Shown here: positions 44,494 through 53,172 of the stretch, piece after piece
How positions within the stretch are numbered: the stretch's first letter is position 1
Layout: each line of letters begins with the position of its first letter
NCBI GenBank assembly: GCA_965276955.1
Contig: CBDIBP010000026.1
Location: forward strand, 1 to 64,000
Reading direction: 5' to 3'
Source: JABDEZ01 sp965276955
Lineage (GTDB): Bacteria; Bacteroidota; Bacteroidia; Chitinophagales; Chitinophagaceae
DNA length: 64,000 nucleotides
Program-made: the position numbers and the translations under genes
The notes under the pieces: model-generated
Database searches by the model: none
What the model was told of the DNA's origin: nothing
Seen by the model: only the letters and a program-made list of their open reading frames with translations

Positions 44494-45162
44494 ATGATGA
44501 AAAAAATAAGTAACCTTCATGCCGGCGTCAAACTGGTCATTAGCATAGTTGTCGGTGCGCTCTGCTTTCTATCATTGCTTAGTGTTCCTATGGAGTTCAT
44601 CACCCGGCTGATGCTAAGCTGGGACGCTACGAGTTTATCCCTTATCACCCTCAGCTGGATAACATTCTATACATTCGACCCACAAGATATCCGCCGTCTG
44701 GCAAAAGTGCAGGATGAAAGCCGGATAGCTGTTTTTCTTCTTGTTCTGGTAGCAATAATATCCAGCTTGCTGGCCATCATCATATTGCTTACCTCTAAGG
44801 CTCATAGTGGCCTTATGCATAAAGAAATAAAAGCGGCCATTTATATTTCAGGTGTTATTTGTTCCTGGTTCCTGTTGCATACTATGTTCACCTTGCGCTA
44901 CGCACACAGGTATTACGCTAATGATAAGGAAACGCCTGATGAGCGCGCAGGAGGCCTTAGTTTTCCGGAAGAGGAGCATCCCGATTACGTTGATTTTGCC
45001 TATTTTTCTTTTGTTATCGGGATGACGTTTCAGGTGTCTGACGTTACCATTGGTTCCCGGCACATCAGGCGTATAGTACTTGTGCATGCGCTTCTGTCTT
45101 TCATGTTCAATACTGTTATTGTAGCACTTACTATAAATGCACTGCTGGATCTGAAAGCATAA
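44494..45162 (+). CDS. DUF1345 membrane protein
   Basis: 222 aa with five membrane helices. DUF1345 features: SWDATSLSLITLSWITFYTFDPQDIRRLA near 43, and VIGMTFQVSDVTIGSRHIRRI near 172-192. Function unknown; the family is frequent in many bacteria. Its stop is 2 nt before the next ATG, so the two genes are translated from one message. Confidence 0.88.
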   Translation: MMKKISNLHAGVKLVISIVVGALCFLSLLSVPMEFITRLMLSWDATSLSLITLSWITFYTFDPQDIRRLAKVQDESRIAVFLLVLVAIISSLLAIIILLTSKAHSGLMHKEIKAAIYISGVICSWFLLHTMFTLRYAHRYYANDKETPDERAGGLSFPEEEHPDYVDFAYFSFVIGMTFQVSDVTIGSRHIRRIVLVHALLSFMFNTVIVALTINALLDLKA

Positions 45163-45164
45163 CT

Positions 45165-46220
45165 ATGAACACAGATCATCTTATAGTAGGGCAGGGTATG
45201 TGTGGCACGTTCCTTAGCTATTATTTGCAGCAACAAGGAGCAACAGTACTTGTAATAGATAACCCATTGCCCAATACCGCAAGTAAAATGGCAAGCGGTA
45301 TCATCAATCCGGTCACCGGCAGGCGCGTAGTGCGTACGTGGATGATAGAAGATTTGCTTCCCTTTGCCTGGGATGCCTATACCACTATAGGTAATGAGTT
45401 GGGCAAAACGCTGATACAGCAGTGCAACATACTGGACTTCCACCCATCGCAACAAATGTATGATGCCTTTGAAGCAAGAATGGCAGAAGGTGATACCTAC
45501 CTGGAGCGCCCTGCCAATGAGCGGAAGTGGCAAGAGCTATTCCGGTTCAACTATGGTATCGGCGAAATTGAACCTTGCTACCTTACTGATATTACCACGT
45601 TGTTGCAGGAATGGCGTAAAGTGTTGATCGGTAAAAGTGCCTTACTGGAAGATGTGTTTGATATAGATGCTTTGGTAACAACAGAAACAGGTATCAGTTA
45701 TAAAAACATAACAGCGAAGAAGGTCATTTTTTGCGAAGGGGTAGGAGGATGGGATAACCCATTCTTTACGCGACTGCCGTGGTCTAAAGATAAAGGTGAA
45801 TTTCTTATAGTATCGATACCTGGCCTGCCTGCAACGCATATATATAAACAAGGCCTAACGATAGCGCCATATGGCGATAATACTTTTTGGGTAGGTGCAA
45901 CTCACGAATGGAACTACACTGACCTTGAGCCCAACCCAGCTTACCGCAAGAAGGTAGAAGAACAACTGAACTATTTTTTAAAACTCCCCTATACCATTCT
46001 GGAGCATCGGGTAGCCGAGCGCCCTGTGAACCTCGAACGCAGGCCTTTTGTTGGTATGCACCCGTTGCATCCGCAAGTGGGTATCTTTAATGGAATGGGT
46101 ACTAAAGGTTGTTCTTTGGCGCCCTATTTTGGGCATCAATTCGCTACACACTTAGTTCATAGCAAACCATTGTTGCCAGCTGCTGATATCGGTAGATTTC
46201 AGAAGATACTAAGCAGATAA
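45165..46220 (+). CDS. FAD-dependent oxidoreductase (DAO family)
   Basis: 351 aa. Rossmann dinucleotide motif at the N-terminus, VGQGMCGTFLSYYLQQQGATV, then SGIINPVTGRRVV and at the end IFNGMGTKGCSLAPYF, typical of the D-amino acid oxidase/glycine oxidase and MnmC-like fold. Cytosolic, no signal peptide. The substrate is unknown; closeness to DUF1345 (2 nt) suggests an operon. Confidence 0.85.
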   Translation: MNTDHLIVGQGMCGTFLSYYLQQQGATVLVIDNPLPNTASKMASGIINPVTGRRVVRTWMIEDLLPFAWDAYTTIGNELGKTLIQQCNILDFHPSQQMYDAFEARMAEGDTYLERPANERKWQELFRFNYGIGEIEPCYLTDITTLLQEWRKVLIGKSALLEDVFDIDALVTTETGISYKNITAKKVIFCEGVGGWDNPFFTRLPWSKDKGEFLIVSIPGLPATHIYKQGLTIAPYGDNTFWVGATHEWNYTDLEPNPAYRKKVEEQLNYFLKLPYTILEHRVAERPVNLERRPFVGMHPLHPQVGIFNGMGTKGCSLAPYFGHQFATHLVHSKPLLPAADIGRFQKILSR

Positions 46221-46232
46221 TATATTATCAAT

Positions 46233-46273
46233 AAACGCAAAAGCTCCCGGATGCACCGGGAGCTTTTGCGTTT
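46233..46273. terminator. Strong bidirectional terminator
   Basis: AAACGCAAAAGCTCCCGG / CCGGGAGCTTTTGCGTTT, 18-bp perfect stem with a 5-nt loop, serving the oxidoreductase gene on plus and the Cys-rich genes on minus. Confidence 0.85.
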
Positions 46274-46289
46274 AAATTATTGTTAACGC

Positions 46290-46517
46290 TTACTTGCTGC
46301 AACTGCAGTTACCTGTTTGCTTGCTGCATTGGTTATCGCAGCAGCCTTCACTACAGTGGCCCTTGCTGCAATCGGTGCATTTGCAGTCATCACATTTGCA
46401 GTCTCTACACATGCAAGTGGCAGTTTTTGCTTTAGCTGGTTCAGCATTGGCGCTGGCAAAGCCCATAGCGCATGATATTACTACTGCGGTAATGCCCGCA
46501 AAAAGGATCTTTTTCAT
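46290..46517 (-). CDS. Small exported Cys-rich protein, metallothionein-like
   Basis: 75 aa from the ATG at 46517, chosen because it begins a signal peptide (MKKILFAGITAVVIS, then FASANA). The mature part of about 50 residues has 13 Cys in CxC, CxxC and CC patterns, such as TCMCRDCKCDDCKCTDC and CSEGCCDNQC. This is a metal-binding composition like metallothioneins, but secreted. No family assigned. Partner of the gene at 46588, 70 nt upstream. Confidence 0.8.
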   Translation of the reverse strand: MKKILFAGITAVVISCAMGFASANAEPAKAKTATCMCRDCKCDDCKCTDCSKGHCSEGCCDNQCSKQTGNCSCSK

Positions 46518-46587
46518 TTGTTCTTTGATTTTAGTTTGAATTGAATAACCACTACACAATGGTGCGGTTTGAAAAGGTGCGGCATAT

Positions 46588-46941
46588 TCAAACTGATCGC
46601 GGAGGGCGCAACAAAGAAGAGTAGTAGCTGCTGGTGAAAGACCAGTTGCGCAAAATGTGCTTTTGCTGATGAATTTCCTGGAAGATAGCGGGTAGGGTAA
46701 ATTTAGCCTGTGTGATCGCTGAGATACCACACATAGCACATTGGCTGCAAAGCGGGTTACAATTGTTATTATCGCAGCAGCCCTTGTTTCCCTTTTTTTG
46801 CATAGGGCAAGTGCTTGGTTTGCCATTCTTATGCTTAGCACAGCAACTCATTACTTTCCCCTGTACACATGGCGTAGCAAACAATGGCTGCACTATAAGT
46901 CCTGCAAAGTAGATACATAATATGGTTGCTATGATTCGCAT
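46588..46941 (-). CDS. Exported Cys-rich protein, second of the pair
   Basis: 117 aa with a signal peptide (MRIIATILCIYFAGLIVQPLFA). The mature N-terminal half carries 10 Cys between 25 and 71, including CC pairs and CNPLCSQCAMC, followed by a Cys-free tail rich in Arg, Ser and Tyr. It resembles small exported Bacteroidota proteins near metal resistance genes, but no specific family is known to me. Upstream partner of the 75-aa Cys-rich gene; both end at the terminator at 46233. Confidence 0.78.
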   Translation of the reverse strand: MRIIATILCIYFAGLIVQPLFATPCVQGKVMSCCAKHKNGKPSTCPMQKKGNKGCCDNNNCNPLCSQCAMCGISAITQAKFTLPAIFQEIHQQKHILRNWSFTSSYYSSLLRPPRSV

Positions 46942-46987
46942 TGATAACTTGAAGTTATTTAAAGAGAAGTTTATGTAATGTTAAATG

Positions 46988-47269
46988 CTACCTGATCATT
47001 ATCGTTGTTACCACGTTCTCCTTAAAATACTCGTTTATATTAATGATCAGTTGCTCGCGGCCTACCATCAGTTCCTGTTTCAGTGCGGCTACATCTGTAT
47101 ATATGGTAAGTGTGGTGCCGCTCATGTATATATTGCGTGTATATTTAGCTATTGTCTTACCAACTATGGCTTCCCACTCATCGCGCATGCGCACCTCATT
47201 TACCTTAGGTTTCCAGTGGCTATTTTCAAGCAGCAGGTTCAGTGCTTCTCCTATACTATACGACCCCAT
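46988..47269 (-). CDS. DUF721 (DciA-like) protein
   Basis: 93 aa. The DUF721 pattern is clear: SIGEALNLLLENSHWKPKV, MRDEWEAIVGKTIAKYTRNIYM and LTIYTDVAALKQELMVGREQLI. DciA relatives load the replicative helicase DnaB in bacteria that lack DnaC/DnaI. It is divergent from rpsO. Confidence 0.9.
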   Translation of the reverse strand: MGSYSIGEALNLLLENSHWKPKVNEVRMRDEWEAIVGKTIAKYTRNIYMSGTTLTIYTDVAALKQELMVGREQLIININEYFKENVVTTIMIR

Positions 47270-47298
47270 ATTACGAAGTTAACCAAAACAGAAGTGTC

Positions 47299-47306
47299 TA
47301 TATTTG
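47299..47306 (+). promoter_or_regulatory. Upstream -7 box of rpsO
   Basis: TATATTTG, 129 nt before the rpsO ATG. Confidence 0.45.
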
Positions 47307-47386
47307 TCGAACGAAAAAATAACAAAGTTCGAGTCTAATTTTAATAATTATTATTCGTGAAATGTATTTTGATAAGAACTTTTTAT

Positions 47387-47394
47387 TATCTTTG
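47387..47394 (+). promoter_or_regulatory. Proximal -7 box of rpsO
   Basis: TATCTTTG, 41 nt before the rpsO ATG, with a TTTG at 47368 that may serve as the -33 element at a slightly short spacing. Confidence 0.6.
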
Positions 47395-47435
47395 CACACT
47401 CGAAAAAGTGTCGTTTATTAAAAATTAAGATTCAA

Positions 47436-47708
47436 ATGTCTCATTTTACTGCGGAAAAAAAGGCGAACATATTTAAAGACTTTGGTGGCAATGAAACCAA
47501 CACAGGTTCCATCGAAGCACAGATCGCTATGCTTACAGAGCGTATTAACCATATCTCTGCCCATCTTAAGACCAACAAAAAAGATTTCTCCAGCAATCGC
47601 GGCCTGATGTCGATGGTAGGACGTCGTAAACGCTTGTTGCAATACCTGAGCCATAAGAACCTTACTTCTTACCGCTCGCTTATCGAAAAACTTGGCTTGC
47701 GTAAATAA
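47436..47708 (+). CDS. rpsO: 30S ribosomal protein S15 (uS15)
   Basis: 90 aa, standard length. Family motifs: GSIEAQIAMLTERINHISAHLKTNKKD, then GLMSMVGRRKRLLQYL. It binds 16S rRNA early in small-subunit assembly. Followed by an intrinsic terminator and then pnp; the rpsO-pnp order is conserved widely in bacteria. Confidence 0.97.
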   Translation: MSHFTAEKKANIFKDFGGNETNTGSIEAQIAMLTERINHISAHLKTNKKDFSSNRGLMSMVGRRKRLLQYLSHKNLTSYRSLIEKLGLRK

Positions 47709-47723
47709 CATTTCCAGGCTTCT

Positions 47724-47759
47724 ATTCCCAACTAAACGTTAGTTGGGAATAATTTTTTT
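47724..47759 (+). terminator. Terminator between rpsO and pnp
   Basis: ATTCCCAACTAA-ACG-TTAGTTGGGAAT then AATTTTTTTA, 12-bp stem. Since pnp begins 22 nt later, it may act as an attenuator or as a cleavage site for pnp control. Confidence 0.8.
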
Positions 47760-47781
47760 AGAACATATTAAAATATAATTT

Positions 47782-50175
47782 ATGACTCCTAATCCCATTT
47801 CTGTATCCTTTAAGTTAGGAGATGGACGTGAAATATCCATTGAAACGGGTAAACTGGCACGCCAGGCAGATGGTTCAGCAGTTGTTCGTATGGGCAATTG
47901 TATGCTGCTGGCTACAGTGGTAGCTAACAAAGAGCCTAAACCAGGACAATCTTTCTTCCCACTTACAGTTGACTACCAGGAAAAATTTGCATCTGCAGGT
48001 CGTATCCCTGGTTCGTTCTTCAAACGCGAAGGCCGTCTCAGCGATTATGAGATATTGATATCCCGCTTAATAGACCGCGCATTGCGCCCATTGTTCCCAG
48101 ACGATTATCTATGTGAAGTACAGGTGTTGGTCACGCTCATCTCTTCAGATCCTGAAGTGATGCCCGATGCCCTTGCTTGTTTGGCCGCATCTGCTGCCCT
48201 GGCAGTATCTGATGTGCCTATACAAGAGATCATATCAGAAGTACGTGTGGCCCGCATTAATGGCGAATACGTTATTAACCCGTACCGTACAGCTCTTAAA
48301 GATGCTGATATGGATTTCATCATTGCCGCTACCAGCAAGAATATAATGATGGTAGAAGGTGAAGCATCTGAATGTAGCGAAGCTGACCTGTTGAAAGCAA
48401 TAGAGCTTGGACACCAGGCTATACAGCAGCAGGTGAAGATACAGGAAGAACTGCGTGAAAAAATAGGTGCACCAGGCAAACGCGAATATGCTAAACCATA
48501 CACCAATCCTGAACTGGAAGCTAAAATAGCTGCGTTCGCGAAAGAAAAAATATATGCTGTATCTAAATCTGCACTTGCCAAGCACGACCGCAGCGACGCG
48601 TTCAGCGCAATAAAAGCAGAATACAAGGCGCTACCGGAAGTTGCAGAAATGCCTGCTGAAGATGCTGCCCTTATAAGTCATTATTTTCACGACCTGGAAA
48701 AGGAAGTGATACGCAATATGATGCTGGAAGAACGTGTGCGCCTTGATGGCCGTGCACTCGACCAGGTTCGCCAACTTACCATGGAAGCAGATTACCTGCC
48801 TTCACCACATGGTTCAGCATTGTTTACCCGTGGCGAAACACAGTCACTTACCACTGTTACCCTTGGTACCAGTCAGGACGAGTTGCTGTTGGAAACTGCT
48901 GCCACCTCAGACTACGTTAAGTTCATACTCCATTATAACTTCCCGCCATTCTCTACCGGGGAGGTGAAACCAATGCGTGGCCCCGGCCGTCGCGAGGTAG
49001 GCCACGGTAACCTGGCTATGCGTTCTTTGCGCAAAATGATGCCTAAGAACGACTATCCTTACACAGTACGTGTGGTAAGTGATATATTGGAATCTAACGG
49101 TTCTTCTTCTATGGCTACCGTTTGTGCTGGTTCTCTGGCGCTTATGGATGCAGGTGTGCCATTGCCAAAGCACGTAAGTGGTGTAGCAATGGGTCTTATA
49201 TCTGGCAAGGAAGGCAAGTTCGCTGTACTTACAGACATACTGGGCGATGAAGATCACTTGGGTGATATGGACTTTAAAGTTACCGGTACCCGCGATGGTA
49301 TATGCGGTATACAGATGGACATAAAAGTGGATGGCCTGAGCCACCACGTAATGACCGCTGCGCTTGAGCAGGCACGTGCCGGCCGCTTGCATATACTGGA
49401 TGCTATGTACAACACTGTAGGCCAGTACCGTGTAGAAATGAAACCACATGCACCACGTATCGAGCAGATCATCATCGATCGTGAGCAGATAGGCGCTATC
49501 ATAGGCCCAGGTGGTAAAATAATACAGGAGATACAAAGGGAGACCAGCACTACTATCAACGTAGAAGAGGTGGACGATAAAGGTGTAGTAAAAGTATTCG
49601 CTGCCAATAAAGACAACATTGATAAAGCAATGCAATGGATAAAAGGCATTGTGGCTATGCCTGAAGTTGGAGAGGTCTATGAAGGTACTGTGAAATCTGT
49701 GATGCCATATGGTGCGTTCGTAGAGTTCCTGCCGGGCAAGCAAGGTTTGCTGCATATATCAGAAGTGAGTTGGAAACGCCTGGATACACTTGATGGTGTA
49801 CTGAAAGAAGGTGATACAATAAAGATAAAGATGGTGGGTACCGATCCTAAGACCGGTAAATTCCGCCTGAGCCGCAGAGAGCTGATGCCAAAGCCAGAAG
49901 GCTATGTGGAACCGGCACCAGGCGAAGGTGGCGACAGGCCGGAAAGAAGGGACCGTGGTCCACGCCGCGAAGGTGGTGACCGTAACGACCGTGGCCCGCG
50001 CCGTGAAGGTGGCGATCGTAATGATCGTGGTCCTCGCCCGGAGCGCAGCGACCGTGGCCCACGTCCTGAACGCGCAAGCAGCGACAATAACGAAGCCCCT
50101 TCAGCAACAACAGAAGAAAAGCCTCAGGCATCAGCTCCTAAAACTGATGACAATGATGCCGACCTGATGCTGTAA
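47782..50175 (+). CDS. pnp: Polyribonucleotide nucleotidyltransferase (PNPase)
   Basis: 797 aa. Two RNase PH-like domains (about 15-230 and 325-545), a KH domain (IIIDREQIGAIIGPGGKIIQ near 570) and an S1 domain (EGTVKSVMPYGAFVEFLPGKQGLLHISEV near 635-665). It degrades RNA by phosphorolysis. The tail after S1 is unusual: an Arg/Gly/Asp-rich stretch with a 12-residue repeat DRGPRREGGDRN (encoded by 49951-50076), then an acidic end. Such tails may bind RNA or promote condensates. Confidence 0.96.
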   Translation: MTPNPISVSFKLGDGREISIETGKLARQADGSAVVRMGNCMLLATVVANKEPKPGQSFFPLTVDYQEKFASAGRIPGSFFKREGRLSDYEILISRLIDRALRPLFPDDYLCEVQVLVTLISSDPEVMPDALACLAASAALAVSDVPIQEIISEVRVARINGEYVINPYRTALKDADMDFIIAATSKNIMMVEGEASECSEADLLKAIELGHQAIQQQVKIQEELREKIGAPGKREYAKPYTNPELEAKIAAFAKEKIYAVSKSALAKHDRSDAFSAIKAEYKALPEVAEMPAEDAALISHYFHDLEKEVIRNMMLEERVRLDGRALDQVRQLTMEADYLPSPHGSALFTRGETQSLTTVTLGTSQDELLLETAATSDYVKFILHYNFPPFSTGEVKPMRGPGRREVGHGNLAMRSLRKMMPKNDYPYTVRVVSDILESNGSSSMATVCAGSLALMDAGVPLPKHVSGVAMGLISGKEGKFAVLTDILGDEDHLGDMDFKVTGTRDGICGIQMDIKVDGLSHHVMTAALEQARAGRLHILDAMYNTVGQYRVEMKPHAPRIEQIIIDREQIGAIIGPGGKIIQEIQRETSTTINVEEVDDKGVVKVFAANKDNIDKAMQWIKGIVAMPEVGEVYEGTVKSVMPYGAFVEFLPGKQGLLHISEVSWKRLDTLDGVLKEGDTIKIKMVGTDPKTGKFRLSRRELMPKPEGYVEPAPGEGGDRPERRDRGPRREGGDRNDRGPRREGGDRNDRGPRPERSDRGPRPERASSDNNEAPSATTEEKPQASAPKTDDNDADLML
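49951..50076 (+). repeat. 36-nt tandem coding repeat in the pnp tail
   Basis: Copies start at 49951, 49987 and 50023 (period 36), then a 27-nt step to a partial copy at 50050. Encodes DRGPRREGGDRN-type units. Confidence 0.8.
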
Positions 50176-50194
50176 TGGGTAACATATTTTTTAT

Positions 50195-50224
50195 ACAAAG
50201 CCTCACCCCAGCGTGAGGCTTTGT
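50195..50224 (+). terminator. Terminator after pnp
   Basis: ACAAAGCCTCAC / GTGAGGCTTTGT, 12-bp stem with a 6-nt loop, then TGTTCT; 19 nt after the stop. Confidence 0.75.
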
Positions 50225-50422
50225 TGTTCTATGGGGTTACCGTTTTGCGTACATATGCAACAATTCTATTTGGGAAGTAAACCGTGCCGCATATAATACA
50301 GTGATGGGTCAGATAAAATTGTTTAGGCTCATGCATACTTATACAGCTTTTGCCCATTACATTGGCAGGCTTCATTCATATCACTTTGCATTAAGATGAT
50401 TGAGGAGCATGCTATTGATGCG

Positions 50423-50959
50423 TTATAATAACTTAACTGTCTTTACTATATCGTCTATATAGACCATGTCCGTTTTGGCATCTACTTTACTGTAGACAAA
50501 AGAGAATTGTATCTCTTTTTTGTCGTGGTGGAAGAAGTAGATGATGCAACGATCGAGACCAGCTGGGTAAGAATGGGTCTCGAAGTGCAACACTATGGAG
50601 CGGTCTGTATAGTAGGGAGATCTGCGGCAGTCCATCAATATAAGTGTACTATCGTCCTGGGCGGCGCGCAGGTCTTTTTCCAGGTTGGGCTTGGTGCAGT
50701 CGAGGTAGGCGCTTAGGCTTTTGAAGTCGCCATCCCGGGCCGTGATGCTCATCATAACACCGTTCACAGTATCGTAAAAAATAAGATCATCGCCACGATT
50801 CTCATTGCTGTCGGCATCCTTTGTCATAGTAGCAGGCACAATGACCTGGTAGTGTGATAGCTGGCTGGTAATAGTGCGTTGGGCATGAGCAGATGTGCTG
50901 ATGAACACAAGAGTAATGAACAAAATTATAAGGGCGGGGAAAAATGACTTACTGGTCAT
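50423..50959 (-). CDS. Exported protein of unknown function
   Basis: 178 aa with a signal peptide (ALIILFITLVFISTSAHAQ). The mature part has alternating strands and a C-terminal helix (YIDDIVKTVKLL), loosely like the PsbP/MOG1 fold of many bacterial exported proteins; this is a fold guess only. Two Cys (LDCTKP, MDCRRSP) could pair. Surrounded by unlinked genes. Confidence 0.7.
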   Translation of the reverse strand: MTSKSFFPALIILFITLVFISTSAHAQRTITSQLSHYQVIVPATMTKDADSNENRGDDLIFYDTVNGVMMSITARDGDFKSLSAYLDCTKPNLEKDLRAAQDDSTLILMDCRRSPYYTDRSIVLHFETHSYPAGLDRCIIYFFHHDKKEIQFSFVYSKVDAKTDMVYIDDIVKTVKLL

Positions 50960-51129
50960 TGGTATTAAATTTCATGCAAAGTTCATATACTTCTATTGTA
51001 ATGCAATATAATATCGGTTACCGGGCGGTTATTGTCGGTGGATAAACATAATTGCACTTGTGAGTGCAGGCATTACTGACAAATACAATATATTAAGTAT
51101 TGATATTCAAAAAGGGCGTCTGTGTTTTT

Positions 51130-52443
51130 CTATTCTGCGGGTGTAGTAATCTTTTTCTCTTTTAAAAAGTCCATTAATAAGCCTAATACCACTGTTTGGC
51201 CTGTTTTGTAATCTATGTCCGACCGGCCATTCTCGTACTTAATTATGGCCTTGAAGCCTGTGGATGGCAATTCGGAAGCTACTGTGACAGAATAGTTGGT
51301 GCTGACCTTATGACTTGGATTTCGCTGGTTGCTTAGATCGTAAAAGGCAATGCCATTAACGATCAATGAATAATTATTGTAGACAGGGATGTAATAGTAT
51401 GCTTTTGCATAACCCTGGCCAGAGGCGAATGCCTTCATATTATTTGAATAATCATAGTATCCCTTCGCACCAAAATTAACTATGGGTTTAAGACGAAGTC
51501 TGTTGTCCTGAGGTGTGGTGAGATATACCAGGTTAGGGATAATGGTTTTATACGCGGCATCGAAGACCACCCTTTTGTTTGTGAATGTTTGATCGGACTC
51601 GCTGGCCAGTCGGAGATTCAACTGCCTGGCAAAATCTTTTGATGTCCATGCTACGTTTATTGGACTGAAGTCGATATAATTTAAAGAATCTGAAGGGTTG
51701 GTGCTGAGCCGAGTAGACAAACTCCAGAAAGCCTCAGGCCTGTTAGCATTTGATGCGCCTTTACAGGATAAAAGACTGGATGGCGCCCACTTATTGCGGA
51801 TAGAGGCCGATAGCATAAAAGAGGTTTTCGCACCATCGGTACCCGGGTTGACACCGAAATCTAATTTGTTCTCGAAATAATAAAAGTTGTTGATGGCTGT
51901 GACATAAGAATTCCTGTTGCTGTCGGTAATATTAAGGTCGTTCTTTATGAGTTCATTTATATCGCTGGCACTTACTCTGCCATACCTGAAATCGTTATCA
52001 TTCGGATCTTTCAAAGTTTCGTTATAATAGCGGATCACAATGTCTTGTTTGCATAAGAGACCTATCTGATTGTCTTTTGCCAAAAAATGTTTCACCTCGC
52101 TTGGTGTGAAGTGGCTGACGATGACACCAAATCTTGTGCTGGCGGTATATGTTTGCACCTTAAGGCAGGTATCGCCTGTTTTTGCATCCTGATAAGTGAG
52201 ATAGAATTTTGGTTTGACAGTATTACGATCGTGCATATAATCATCGTCAATTATCATCTGACTATCCAGGTCGAGTTTAAAGTCGATCCAAAGGCTAAAA
52301 TTGTTTATAGTATTGGTAATGATAGATACATTTTTGATCTTTAGAACAGTTGTATCTGCTTTATGATTACCATCAGGAGCAGCTTGTGCATTAAAACACA
52401 GTTGTGTGAAAAGTAATGCGAGCAGTATGAGCCTATTATTCAT
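51130..52443 (-). CDS. Exported protein of unknown function, partner of the ACP-like gene
   Basis: 437 aa from the ATG at 52443, which begins the signal peptide MNNRLILLALLFTQLCFNAQA; a start at 52461 would overlap the previous gene and lengthen the signal. The mature protein is Asn/Thr/Tyr-rich and mostly beta-stranded, for example WIDFKLDLDSQMI, TASTRFGVIVSHFTPSEV and AKAYYYIPVYNNYSLIVNG, resembling a porin-like or adhesin-like barrel or beta sandwich. The AT-rich composition differs from the neighbours. No family identified. The start lies 7 nt after the stop of the 101-aa gene. Confidence 0.7.
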   Translation of the reverse strand: MNNRLILLALLFTQLCFNAQAAPDGNHKADTTVLKIKNVSIITNTINNFSLWIDFKLDLDSQMIIDDDYMHDRNTVKPKFYLTYQDAKTGDTCLKVQTYTASTRFGVIVSHFTPSEVKHFLAKDNQIGLLCKQDIVIRYYNETLKDPNDNDFRYGRVSASDINELIKNDLNITDSNRNSYVTAINNFYYFENKLDFGVNPGTDGAKTSFMLSASIRNKWAPSSLLSCKGASNANRPEAFWSLSTRLSTNPSDSLNYIDFSPINVAWTSKDFARQLNLRLASESDQTFTNKRVVFDAAYKTIIPNLVYLTTPQDNRLRLKPIVNFGAKGYYDYSNNMKAFASGQGYAKAYYYIPVYNNYSLIVNGIAFYDLSNQRNPSHKVSTNYSVTVASELPSTGFKAIIKYENGRSDIDYKTGQTVVLGLLMDFLKEKKITTPAE

Positions 52444-52450
52444 GTGAAAA

Positions 52451-52756
52451 TTAATTGTCAACAGTTACTTGATTTGCGGTTATCCAGTCGATACAGTTAC
52501 CTACGGTATTCCAACTATTGATAGTATCTATTGTGAGGGGTACATCATAGTATGCAGCATCGCTTATATTTCCATTTCTAAGATGATATGGTGCAGCATT
52601 TATTTTGGTCTTTAACGTTGATAGAAAAGTTTGTTTCTGTTCATCATTAAGCATGTCCAGCGAAGTATTATCAATATTTCCCTTCGGGATATCAGCTATT
52701 ACAGTCAGGGTAGCTATAACAATTTGCTTCACCTGGTCCCTATTCAAAAGCGCCAT
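52451..52756 (-). CDS. Small acyl-carrier-like protein lacking the serine motif
   Basis: 101 aa without a signal peptide. The order of helices resembles an acyl carrier protein: VKQIVIATLTVIADIPKGNI, then SLDMLNDEQKQTFLSTL, and the end TINSWNTVGNCIDWI, comparable with the ACP ending xIxTVGDxVxYI. The phosphopantetheine Ser of DSL is missing (here NDEQ), so it could not carry the cofactor. This likeness is by eye. It is followed closely by the exported 437-aa protein and preceded by two 120-nt repeats. Confidence 0.65.
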   Translation of the reverse strand: MALLNRDQVKQIVIATLTVIADIPKGNIDNTSLDMLNDEQKQTFLSTLKTKINAAPYHLRNGNISDAAYYDVPLTIDTINSWNTVGNCIDWITANQVTVDN

Positions 52757-52970
52757 GAGATGATTAATTAAAGATGTATAACAGAATTTTTATAATTACG
52801 TCAACATCAACTTACTATTGATAGTGATGTTCTTGTAAATGACAGTAAAAATATTATAAATTATTTAAAAACAAATAGCATTTTTATTGACAATGGCTAT
52901 TTAATGATTCCATTCAAATTTTATATTTATGTTGATCTATTTTAGTATGGTCATGGTACTTTTTCAGAGC
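52757..52970 (-). other. AT-rich leader between repeat copy 4 and the ACP-like gene
   Basis: 214 bp, very AT-rich. On the minus strand it contains ACATAAATATAAAATT (52932-52917), close to ACATAAACATAAAATT just before the M16 ATG in the first repeat locus, and a 9-codon ORF (52913-52884) that is not a gene candidate. No TAnnTTTG box found. Confidence 0.4.
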
Positions 52971-53090
52971 TATTTCCGGTTTGTCGGGAAAAATATGATC
53001 GGTAACTTTTTAGGTGTTGTACGTGCGAAATGCTGTGTGGTGGCTTATATGTAGTTAATTGTAAATTTCTGGTTATTACCGGTTTTTACT
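52971..53090 (-). repeat. 120-nt dispersed repeat, copy 4
   Basis: Minus strand: AGTAAAAACCGGTAATAACC, AGAAATTTACAATTAAC, TACATATAAGCCACCACACA, GCATTTC, GTTACCGATCATATTTTTC, CCGGAAAT. Strongly similar to copy 3 over the first 50 nt and to copy 2 in the centre. Faces the ACP-like gene. Confidence 0.75.
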
Positions 53091-53172
53091 TCAGCTGTAA
53101 TTTTTCATTTTGTCGCGGAATTTCGACTTGTAAATTGTGATCCAGTTTTCGATAGATGGAGTGGCGAGGGCA
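53091..53172 (-). other. Spacer between repeat copies 3 and 4
   Basis: 82 bp separating the two copies, comparable with the 93-bp spacer in the first locus; its sequence is not shared with that spacer. Confidence 0.4.

Noticed and set aside
48907..49755. 282-codon open frame on the minus strand over pnp
   Set aside because: Antisense to conserved PNPase domains, no domain pattern, shadow composition.
49951..50076. Regular 36-nt repeats as a CRISPR array
   Set aside because: The repeats are contiguous, in frame and encode a protein repeat; there are no spacers.
52884..52913. 9-codon ORF after repeat copy 4
   Set aside because: Too short, no homologue or RBS signal; noted only because its position matches the M16 start in the other locus.
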